From Mycolicibacillus koreensis (GTDB lineage Bacteria; Actinomycetota; Actinomycetes; Mycobacteriales; Mycobacteriaceae), in assembly GCF_002104795.1 (NCBI RefSeq), contig NZ_NCXO01000001.1, positions 1 to 64,000 on the forward strand: DNA of 64,000 nt, written 5' to 3'. Of this stretch, positions 54,451 to 62,654 are shown piece by piece. Below the pieces are notes generated by a model. That model searched no databases. It saw only the letters and a list, made by a program, of their open reading frames with translations, and had not been told where the DNA came from. Each line of letters starts with the position of its first letter. Position 1 is the stretch's first letter. A program made the translations under genes and the position numbers.

Positions 54451-54508
54451 CTCCTTTCCCGCGCATCATCATACCCCCAGGGGTATGACGTGCGCTACGG
54501 TGGTCCCA
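54451..54508. promoter_or_regulatory. Bidirectional promoter with CsoR-type palindrome
   Basis: ATACCCC-CA-GGGGTAT (54471-54486) has perfect 7-bp arms and matches the CsoR/RicR/CstR operator type. Leftward, TATGAT (54473-54468) overlaps its edge and AAAGGAG (54457-54451) serves the Cys-rich mini-gene. Rightward, TACGGT (54496-54501) is a -10 for trxA, whose -35 would fall within the palindrome. A bound repressor would shut both genes. Confidence 0.65.
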
Positions 54509-54549
54509 CCGCGGGAACATTCCCGCCCGCTGCGCACGTTAGGCCGGAC

Positions 54550-54936
54550 ATGGCAACAACCCAAGACATCACCACCGCAGAGTTCAACGACCTCATCTCG
54601 GGCAACGAGATGGTGCTGGTCGACTTCTGGGCCTCCTGGTGCGGCCCGTGCCGCTCGTTCGCGCCCACGTTCGCCGCATCCGCCGAGAAGCACCCCGACA
54701 TCGTGCACGCCAAGGTCGACACCGAGGCCGAGCAGGAACTCGCCGCGGCGGCCAACATCCGCTCGATCCCGACGCTGATGGCGTTCAAGAAGGGTCACCT
54801 GGTGTTCAACCAGGCCGGAGCGTTGCCGCCGACGGCCCTTGATGACCTGGTCAAGCAGGTCAAAGACCTCGATGTGGAGGCCGCCCTGGCCGCTCAGGAG
54901 GCCCAGGACGCCGAGCAGGCCGACGACACCGACTGA
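54550..54936 (+). CDS. trxA: Thioredoxin
   Basis: Small dithiol reductant (Rv1470-like). Its 128 residues carry the active site FWASWCGPCRSFAPTF with Cys 31 and 34, then the cis-Pro loop NIRSIPTLMAFKKG near 75. The C-terminal 25 residues are acidic and Ala/Gln-rich, an extension beyond the normal 105-residue fold. ATG 54550 begins the conserved part; the longer frame would cross the promoter. It shares a bidirectional promoter with the Cys-rich mini-gene, suggesting metal or thiol-stress control. Confidence 0.92.
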   Translation: MATTQDITTAEFNDLISGNEMVLVDFWASWCGPCRSFAPTFAASAEKHPDIVHAKVDTEAEQELAAAANIRSIPTLMAFKKGHLVFNQAGALPPTALDDLVKQVKDLDVEAALAAQEAQDAEQADDTD

Positions 54937-54958
54937 GGGCCGCCCGGCGGGCACGCGA

Positions 54959-54971
54959 TAGCGTGCATGCC
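54959..54971 (+). promoter_or_regulatory. Leaderless promoter for echA12
   Basis: TAGCGT (54959-54964) fits TANNNT, with 7 nt to GTG 54972. The upstream GTG 54963 would lie inside the -10, so 54972 is preferred. Confidence 0.45.
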
Positions 54972-55814
54972 GTGACATCCGCCCGCCCGCTGGTCCTCGT
55001 CGAGCACCCCCGTCCCGAGGTCGCGCTCATCACCCTCAACCGCCCGGAGCGGATGAACTCGATGGCCTTCGACGTGATGGTGCCGCTGCAGGAGACGCTC
55101 ACCGCGGTGCACCACGACACCGCGGTGCGGGTGGTGGTCCTCACCGGGGCGGGCCGGGGCTTCTCCTCGGGTGCCGACCACAAATCGGCCGGCTCGGTGC
55201 CGCACGTGGCCGGTCTGACCCGGCCCACCTATGCGCTGCGCTCGATGGAGATCCTCGACGACGTCATCATGACGCTGCGCCGGCTGCACCAGCCGGTGAT
55301 CGCCGCGGTCAACGGCGCCGCGATCGGCGGGGGTCTGTGCCTGGCCCTGGCCTGCGACATCCGGGTGGCCGGCGCCGGCGCCTACTTCCGCGCCGCCGGG
55401 ATCAACAACGGGCTCACCGCCAGTGAGCTCGGCTTGAGCTACCTGCTGCCGCGGGCGATCGGCACCTCCCGGGCCGCCGAGCTCATGCTGACCGGCCGTG
55501 ACGTCGACGCCGCCGAGGCCGAGCGCATCGGGCTGGTGTCGCGTGCGGTGCCCGACGCGGAGCTGCTGCCCGAGTGCTACCGGCTGGCCGAGCGCATCGC
55601 CGGGTTCTCCCGGCCCGGCGTGGAGCTGACCAAACGCACCCTGTGGAGCGGCATGGACGCCGCTAGCCTGGAGGGGCACATGCAGGCCGAGGGCCTCGGT
55701 CAGCTGTATGTGCGTCTGTTGACCGACAACTTCGAGGAGGCCGTCGCCGCCCGTGCCCAGCGGCGCGCCCCGAGGTTCACCGACGACAAGTCGGCCCCGC
55801 CGGCCGACTCTTAG
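54972..55814 (+). CDS. echA12: Enoyl-CoA hydratase/isomerase family protein EchA12
   Basis: Crotonase-fold protein close to Rv1472, probably acting in fatty acid beta-oxidation or another acyl-CoA step. From GTG 54972 it has 280 residues. Motifs: ITLNRPERMNSMAFDVMV near 21, oxyanion loops GAGRGFSSGADHK near 60 and VNGAAIGGGLCLALACDIRV near 110, and the catalytic segment GINNGLTASELGLSYLLPR near 140. Which Glu is catalytic was not resolved. It is followed after 7 bp by the ABCF gene, as in M. tuberculosis. Confidence 0.9.
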   Translation: MTSARPLVLVEHPRPEVALITLNRPERMNSMAFDVMVPLQETLTAVHHDTAVRVVVLTGAGRGFSSGADHKSAGSVPHVAGLTRPTYALRSMEILDDVIMTLRRLHQPVIAAVNGAAIGGGLCLALACDIRVAGAGAYFRAAGINNGLTASELGLSYLLPRAIGTSRAAELMLTGRDVDAAEAERIGLVSRAVPDAELLPECYRLAERIAGFSRPGVELTKRTLWSGMDAASLEGHMQAEGLGQLYVRLLTDNFEEAVAARAQRRAPRFTDDKSAPPADS

Positions 55815-55821
55815 GAGTGGT

Positions 55822-57444
<1,623 letters not shown>

Positions 57445-57471
57445 TGCCCGGCGGGCAGCCGCCGCGGCGCC

Positions 57472-58194
57472 TCAGCGCCGGATCGCCTTCTCCACGTCCT
57501 CTTCGGAGATCTCCCGGGTGCAGAAGAACCAGTCCTTGCACTCCACCCCGGACTCCGCTCCACCGACCCGGTCGTCGGCGGCACCGCAGGATCCGGCCGG
57601 CGGCACGATCACCGGTTCACCGGGACGCCAGTCGGCGGGGGTGGCCACCTCGAAGTGATCGGCGGTCTGCAGGCCCTTGACCACCCGCAGCAGCTCGTCG
57701 AAGTTGCGGCCCAGGCTCAGCGGGTAGTAGATGATCGTGCGGATCACCCCGGTCGGGTCGATGACGAACACCGCGCGCACCGCCTTGGTCGAGGCTTCGC
57801 CGGGCATGATCATCCCGTACTTGCGCGCCACCGTCATCGTGATGTCCTCGATCAACGGGAACGTGACGTCGACGTCTTTGAGTCCGCGGAACTCGATCTT
57901 CTCCTTGATGGTGCGCAGCCAGGCGATGTGGCTGTAGAGGCCGTCGACCGACAGCCCCACCAGGTCGGTGTTGTAGGCGGCGAACTGCTCCTGCATCGAG
58001 GCGAACGTGACGAACTCACTGGTGCACACCGGGGTGAAATCGGCCGGGTGGGAGAACAAGATCACCCAGCGGCCACGGTAGTCGGCGGGGAAGTTGATCG
58101 GGCCCTGCGTGGTCTCGGCGGTGAACGCCGGTGCGGGATCACCGATCCGCGGCATCGTCGGGGTGGGCTCGGCGATCTGCTGATCGGTTGTCAC
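57472..58194 (-). CDS. Peroxiredoxin of the Prx6 group with C-terminal resolving cysteines
   Basis: This 240-residue peroxidase has the peroxidatic Cys 57 in HPADFTPVCTSEF. The C terminus has Cys 203 (GSCGAA), Cys 219 and Cys 225 (ECKDWFFCTRE). Cys 219 and 225, six residues apart, mirror the C-terminal pair of archaeal Prx6-type thioredoxin peroxidases, so a 2-Cys mechanism reduced by thioredoxin is likely; trxA lies 3 kb away. GTG 58194 has AAGGAGA just upstream. TAAACT (58283-58278), overlapping the TetR stop codon, may be its own -10. I recall no such gene here in M. tuberculosis, so it is an accessory insertion. Confidence 0.88.
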   Translation of the reverse strand: MTTDQQIAEPTPTMPRIGDPAPAFTAETTQGPINFPADYRGRWVILFSHPADFTPVCTSEFVTFASMQEQFAAYNTDLVGLSVDGLYSHIAWLRTIKEKIEFRGLKDVDVTFPLIEDITMTVARKYGMIMPGEASTKAVRAVFVIDPTGVIRTIIYYPLSLGRNFDELLRVVKGLQTADHFEVATPADWRPGEPVIVPPAGSCGAADDRVGGAESGVECKDWFFCTREISEEDVEKAIRR

Positions 58195-58277
58195 ATTCGT
58201 CTCCTTGGCGGTGGTGCGTGGCTGGTGACCCGGCCGGTGAGGCTCGCGGTCGACCCCGGGACCGGCCCGGACATCGA

Positions 58278-58283
58278 AGTTTA
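58278..58283 (-). promoter_or_regulatory. -10 element for the peroxiredoxin gene, overlapping a stop codon
   Basis: TAAACT on the minus strand fits TANNNT; its TAA is the stop codon of the tetR gene. The transcript would begin near 58271, giving a leader of about 77 nt. Confidence 0.4.
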
Positions 58284-58844
58284 CCGGTGCCGTACCGAGT
58301 CCTCCACCAGGTCCAGCACCGCGGTCAGCCGGGCCGGGTCCTCCCCGGCGGCCAGCCGGGCCACCAGGCCGTCGAGCACCAGATCCAGATAGCAGTGCAG
58401 CACCGGGGCCGGCACGTCGTCGCGGATACGGCCGGCCTGCTTTTGCCGGCGCAGCCGCGCGGTGGTCGCCGCATCCAGTTCGGCGGAGCGCTCGGCCCAG
58501 CCGCGGTTGAACTCCGGATCGTTGCGGCGTTTGCGCGCGATCTCCAATCGGGTTGCCAGCCAATCGAATTCGTCCGGTGCGGCGAGCAGGTCACGCATCA
58601 CCTGGATCAGTCCCTCGCGGGTCGCCACCTGGGCCATCCGTTCGGCGTCCTCGCGGGCCAGCTCGAAAAACAGCGTGTCCTTGTCCCGGAAGTGGTGGAA
58701 GATCGCCCCCCGCGACAACCCGATCGCGGCTTCGAGGCGGCGCACCGTGGCACCCTCGTAGCCGTGCTCGGCGAAGCAGCGCCGCGCGCCGGCCAGGATC
58801 TGGTGGCGTCGCGCCGCCAGGTGATCCTCGCTGACCCTGGGCAC
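58281..58844 (-). CDS. TetR-family repressor of aconitase (AcnR-like)
   Basis: This 187-residue regulator corresponds to Rv1474c and to corynebacterial AcnR. The N-terminal helix-turn-helix covers 12-55: QILAGARRCFAEHGYEGATV, RRLEAAIGLSRGAIFHHF, then RDKDTLFF. The C-terminal helical domain would bind a ligand; AcnR senses citrate/Mg in Corynebacterium. GTG 58844 lies 9 bp after the acn stop, so it is cotranscribed with its target. The matching inverted repeat stands upstream of acn at 61638-61653. Confidence 0.9.
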   Translation of the reverse strand: MPRVSEDHLAARRHQILAGARRCFAEHGYEGATVRRLEAAIGLSRGAIFHHFRDKDTLFFELAREDAERMAQVATREGLIQVMRDLLAAPDEFDWLATRLEIARKRRNDPEFNRGWAERSAELDAATTARLRRQKQAGRIRDDVPAPVLHCYLDLVLDGLVARLAAGEDPARLTAVLDLVEDSVRHR

Positions 58845-58853
58845 CGGGGCCGC

Positions 58854-61571
58854 TTAACCGCTGTTGAGCATGTTGCGCAGCACGTACTGCAGGATGCCGC
58901 CGTTGCGGTAGTAGTCGGCTTCCCCGGGGGTGTCGATGCGCACCACCGCGTCGAAGGTGACGGTCTGCCCGTCGTCCTTGCGGGCTGAAACCTGCACCGT
59001 CGACGGGGTTTCACCGTTGTTGAGCGCGGTGATCCCGGCGATGTCGAAGGTCTCGGTGCCGTCGATGCCCAACGACGCGGCGGACTGCCCGGCGGGGAAC
59101 TCCAGCGGGATCACCCCCATGCCGATCAGGTTGGAGCGGTGGATGCGCTCGAACGACTCGGCGATGACCGCCCGCACCCCCAGAAGCACGGTGCCCTTGG
59201 CGGCCCAGTCGCGGCTGGAGCCCGATCCGTACTCCTTGCCGCCGAGCACCACCAGCGGGATGTTTCGCTCGGCGTAGTTCTGGGCGGCGTCGAAGATGAA
59301 CGCCTGCGGGCCGCCGTCGACGGTGAAGTCGCGGGTGTAACCGCCGGAGACGTTGTCCAGCAACTGGTTGCGCAGCCGGATGTTGGCGAACGTCCCGCGG
59401 ATCATCACCTCGTGGTTGCCGCGGCGCGAGCCCAGCGAGTTGAAGTCCTTCGGTTCCACGCCGTGGGCCTGCAGGTACTGCGCTGCCGGGGTGCCCGGCT
59501 TGATCGAGCCGGCGGGGCTGATGTGGTCGGTGGTCACCGAGTCGCCCAGCAGTGCGAGCACCCGGGCCCCGGTGATGTCGGCCACCGGGTCGGGCTCGGC
59601 GGGCATGCCGTCGAAGTAGGGGGCCTTGCGCACGTAGGTCGAGGAGTCGTCCCACTCGAAGATGTTGCCGTCCGGGGTCGGCAGCGACTGCCAACGGTGG
59701 TCGCCGGCGAACACGTCGGCGTAGTTCTTGGTGAACATGTCGCGGCTGACGGTGGCGTTGATGGTGTCCTCGATCTCCTGCGGCGACGGCCAGATGTCGC
59801 GCAGGAACACCGGCTCGCCCGACGGGTCGGTGCCCAACGGTTCGGTCTCGAAGTCGAAGTCCATCGTTCCGGCCAGCGCGTAGGCGATCACCAACGGCGG
59901 GGAGGCCAGGTAGTTCATCTTCACGTCGGGGGAGATGCGGCCCTCGAAGTTGCGGTTGCCGGAGAGCACCGCGGTCGCCGCCAGGTCGTTGTCGTTGATC
60001 GCCGCGGAGATCTCCGTCGGCAACGGACCGGTGTTACCGATGCACGTGGTGCAGCCGTAGCCGCCGAGGTAGAAGCCGAGCTTCTCCAGATACGGCCACA
60101 GCCCGGCCTTTTCGTAGTAGTCGGTGACCACCTGCGAGCCCGGCGCCATGTTGGTCTTCACCCACGGCTTCGACGACAGTCCCTTCTCCACGGCATTGCG
60201 CGCCAGCAGCGCCGCGCCGATCATCACCGACGGGTTGGAGGTGTTGGTGCACGAGGTGATGCCGGCGACCACGACCGAGCCGTGGTCGAGGGTGAACTCG
60301 CCGCGGTCGGCCGAGCGCACGCTCACCGTGTTGTGAGGCCGGTCGCCGCTGCGCTCGCCCTCGCCCTCGTCGACATAGTGGTGGATGTCGCGGCGGAACG
60401 CCGCTTTGGACTCGGAGAGCACGATCCGGTCCTGGGGGCGCTTCGGCCCGGCGATCGAGGGCACCACGGTGCCCAGATCCAACTCCAGGTATTCGGAGTA
60501 CGCCGGTTCGTGGTCGGGGTCGTGCCACAGGCCCTGGGTCTTGGCGTAGGCCTCCACCAGCGCCAGTTGCTCGTCGCTACGGCCGGTGAGGCGCAGGTAG
60601 TCCAGTGTCTCGGCGTCGATCGGGAAGATCGCTGCGGTGGAGCCGAATTCGGGGCTCATGTTGCCCAGGGTGGCGCGGTTGGCCAGCGGCACCTCGGCGA
60701 CGCCCTTGCCGTAGAACTCGACGAACTTGCCGACCACGCCGTGCTCGCGGAGCATCTCGGTGACGGTGAGCACCACATCGGTGGCGGTCACCCCGGCGGT
60801 GATCTCGCCGGTGAGTTTGAAGCCCACCACCCGCGGGATCAGCATCGACACCGGCTGTCCCAGCATCGCGGCCTCGGCCTCGATGCCGCCCACACCCCAG
60901 CCGAGCACACCGAGGCCGTTGACCATCGTGGTGTGCGAGTCGGTGCCCACACAGGTGTCGGGGTAGGCCTGCTTCGTGCCGGCGCCGTCGCGCACCATCA
61001 CCGTGCGCGCCAGGTACTCGATGTTGACCTGGTGGACGATGCCGGTGCCCGGCGGGACCACCTTGAAGTCGTCGAACGCGTGCTGCCCCCAACGCAGGAA
61101 CTGGTAGCGCTCGCTGTTGCGTTGGTACTCCAGTTCCACGTTGCGTTCGAAGGCGTCGGCGCTGCCGAACACGTCGAGGATCACCGAGTGGTCGATGACC
61201 AGTTCGGCCGGTGCCAGCGGGTTGACCTTGTCGGGGTCGCCGCCGAGCGCGGCGACCGCTTCGCGCATGGTGGCCAGGTCCACCACGCAGGGCACACCGG
61301 TGAAGTCCTGCATCACCACCCGCGCGGGGGTGAACTGGATCTCGGTGCTCGGCTCGCCGGCCGGATCCCACTCGGCCAGGGCCCGGATGTGCTCGGCGGT
61401 GACGTTGGCGCCGTCCTCGGTGCGCAGCAGGTTCTCGGCGAGCACCTTGAGGCTGTAGGGCAGGCGCTCGAGCCCGGGCGCCGCATCGAGTCGATAGATT
61501 TCGTACTCGTGGTCACCGACCGCGAGGCTCGCGCGGGCACCGAACGAATTCACCGACTCTTTACCGGGCAT
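58854..61571 (-). CDS. acn: Aconitate hydratase (IRP1/AcnA type)
   Basis: [4Fe-4S] enzyme converting citrate to isocitrate in the TCA and glyoxylate cycles. Its 905 residues are typical of monomeric AcnA. Cluster Cys are in [17 protein letters not shown] near 430 and [17 protein letters not shown] near 500. Active-site motifs are [19 protein letters not shown] near 204, [16 protein letters not shown] near 283, and the fourth-domain [16 protein letters not shown] near 790. ATG 61571 precedes a conserved [11 protein letters not shown] start. It heads the acn-tetR operon, with an AcnR-type operator and TAGGCT -10 upstream. Confidence 0.97.
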   Translation of the reverse strand: MPGKESVNSFGARASLAVGDHEYEIYRLDAAPGLERLPYSLKVLAENLLRTEDGANVTAEHIRALAEWDPAGEPSTEIQFTPARVVMQDFTGVPCVVDLATMREAVAALGGDPDKVNPLAPAELVIDHSVILDVFGSADAFERNVELEYQRNSERYQFLRWGQHAFDDFKVVPPGTGIVHQVNIEYLARTVMVRDGAGTKQAYPDTCVGTDSHTTMVNGLGVLGWGVGGIEAEAAMLGQPVSMLIPRVVGFKLTGEITAGVTATDVVLTVTEMLREHGVVGKFVEFYGKGVAEVPLANRATLGNMSPEFGSTAAIFPIDAETLDYLRLTGRSDEQLALVEAYAKTQGLWHDPDHEPAYSEYLELDLGTVVPSIAGPKRPQDRIVLSESKAAFRRDIHHYVDEGEGERSGDRPHNTVSVRSADRGEFTLDHGSVVVAGITSCTNTSNPSVMIGAALLARNAVEKGLSSKPWVKTNMAPGSQVVTDYYEKAGLWPYLEKLGFYLGGYGCTTCIGNTGPLPTEISAAINDNDLAATAVLSGNRNFEGRISPDVKMNYLASPPLVIAYALAGTMDFDFETEPLGTDPSGEPVFLRDIWPSPQEIEDTINATVSRDMFTKNYADVFAGDHRWQSLPTPDGNIFEWDDSSTYVRKAPYFDGMPAEPDPVADITGARVLALLGDSVTTDHISPAGSIKPGTPAAQYLQAHGVEPKDFNSLGSRRGNHEVMIRGTFANIRLRNQLLDNVSGGYTRDFTVDGGPQAFIFDAAQNYAERNIPLVVLGGKEYGSGSSRDWAAKGTVLLGVRAVIAESFERIHRSNLIGMGVIPLEFPAGQSAASLGIDGTETFDIAGITALNNGETPSTVQVSARKDDGQTVTFDAVVRIDTPGEADYYRNGGILQYVLRNMLNSG

Positions 61572-61630
61572 GGCTCAACTTCCGACGTGGGTGGGCTACC
61601 GCCGGCGGGGCTGTGCCGGCGCTCCCCACC

Positions 61631-61653
61631 AGCCTAACAGTACGGTCGTACTG
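61631..61653 (-). promoter_or_regulatory. acn promoter with AcnR-type operator
   Basis: CAGTACG-GT-CGTACTG (61638-61653) has perfect 7-bp arms and fits the CAGNAC...GTACTG inverted repeat I recall for AcnR at corynebacterial and mycobacterial acn promoters. TAGGCT (61636-61631, minus strand) directly follows as -10, so the repressor would cover the -35/spacer. The leader before ATG 61571 is about 50 nt. Confidence 0.75.
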
Positions 61654-61740
61654 CATTGCGGAGTGGGCGCACCACGGCTGCGATCCGGTCTCGAGTCGGC
61701 CCCGATCGGCGCGTGCGTCTTACCGTGACCGCCCGGTCGC

Positions 61741-61753
61741 GTACGGTTCGTAC
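61741..61753. promoter_or_regulatory. Degenerate AcnR-like inverted repeat upstream of the Rv1476-like gene
   Basis: GTACG-GTT-CGTAC has 5-bp perfect arms and shares GTACGGT and CGTAC with the acn operator but with one extra central base. It lies 24 bp before ATG 61778. It could bind the same TetR weakly or be chance. Confidence 0.35.
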
Positions 61754-61777
61754 CGGACATGACAGAGGAAGGGCGCG

Positions 61778-62359
61778 ATGACCGGGTTGTTGACTGACGC
61801 CGCGACCGTCGTCGCGGCACCGCCGCAGACGGTACCGGCATGGGGGCCGACGCTGCCCGTCTACATCCCCGTCGACGTCGACATCGACGCGGTCCAAGAC
61901 GCCGTCGCCACCTACGCGGTCTCCGCGCCCGCACCGGTGGTGCCGGGGCTGCGCCAGGTGGTCCACGAAGCGCGCGACGAAGGGATCAACCTCAAGGTCG
62001 TGGTGGTGGAGACCAACCCGCCGATCGACACCCCGCTGCGCGACATCGCCACCCTGGTGGGTCGCGACTACTCCGACGCGACCGTCCTGGTGGTCAGCCC
62101 GTCCTACGCCGGTACCTACAGCCCGCAGTTCGACCGGGTAACGCTGGAGGCGGGGGAGGACGTCGCCAAAACCGGGGACCCGGTCGTTTCGGCGCAGAAT
62201 TTCCTGCACCAATTGACCACGCCGACATTTCCGTGGACGGCGTTCACGATGGTGCTGTTGGTCGTGGTGGTGGCCGCCGCGGTGGGCACCCGTGTGCTTC
62301 AACGGCGCGCAAATTCCACCGCCGACGCTGCGGAATGCGCCGCTGAGGCGAACGCCTAA
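61778..62359 (+). CDS. Rv1476-like membrane protein
   Basis: This 193-residue protein corresponds by position and pattern to Rv1476. The N-terminal 140 residues form a soluble alpha/beta domain with VYIPVDVDIDAVQDAVATYA and NLKVVVVETNPPIDTPLRD, then the TPM-like VGRDYSDATVLVVSP. One C-terminal membrane helix (about 150-170, TAFTMVLLVVVVAAAVGT) precedes a short polar tail. Function is unknown. GGAAGG lies upstream of ATG 61778. It is divergent from acn and precedes ripA on the same strand by 295 bp. Confidence 0.8.
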   Translation: MTGLLTDAATVVAAPPQTVPAWGPTLPVYIPVDVDIDAVQDAVATYAVSAPAPVVPGLRQVVHEARDEGINLKVVVVETNPPIDTPLRDIATLVGRDYSDATVLVVSPSYAGTYSPQFDRVTLEAGEDVAKTGDPVVSAQNFLHQLTTPTFPWTAFTMVLLVVVVAAAVGTRVLQRRANSTADAAECAAEANA

Positions 62360-62654
62360 CCCATAGCGGTGTCACCTGCGCAGACGGTGCGCACGCAGCG
62401 CCGTCGTTAGCGGCGTCGCGGATAACCGCGCGATGTCAGCAAATTCACCACATCACCGTTTGGTCACAATCATTTCAATTACAAATATGTAGTTCGTGAC
62501 CTATGGGCTCTCTGTGTCAGATGTGACGTACGGTGCAGTTGGTGCCTGCGTTGTAGTTGTTTTTTCCGGCTGCGGTATCGGCGCCGTCCGGGTGACCCGG
62601 ACCACCCGGTGCCCACGAGCCAGCCCGTCCAGAGCCAGAGGAGAACCCAGTCGC
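62360..62654 (+). promoter_or_regulatory. AT-rich regulatory region upstream of ripA
   Basis: The stretch from about 62430 to 62570 is unusually AT-rich for this window. It contains GTCACA (62463-62468) and ATTACA (62478-62483), and a 9-bp-spaced direct repeat TGTGTC-AGA-TGTGAC (62513-62527), which on the minus strand reads GTCACA-TCT-GACACA. Such repeats resemble MtrA-binding boxes, and ripA is a reported MtrA target. TACGGT (62528-62533) could be a -10. AGAGGAGAA near the end is the ripA ribosome binding site. No ydaO/c-di-AMP riboswitch motif is visible. Confidence 0.45.

Noticed and set aside
57445..57471. Rho-independent terminator between the ABCF and peroxiredoxin genes
   Set aside because: The 27-bp gap is GC-rich with partial self-complementarity but has no T-tract in either direction.
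59139..61637. 832-codon open frame on the plus strand
   Set aside because: It is antisense to acn and has repetitive Val/Gly/His composition without any domain.
62360..62654. Possible c-di-AMP (ydaO) riboswitch before ripA
   Set aside because: The region is AT-rich and lacks the conserved G-rich ydaO motifs; such switches are known for other cell-wall hydrolase genes, which is why it was checked.
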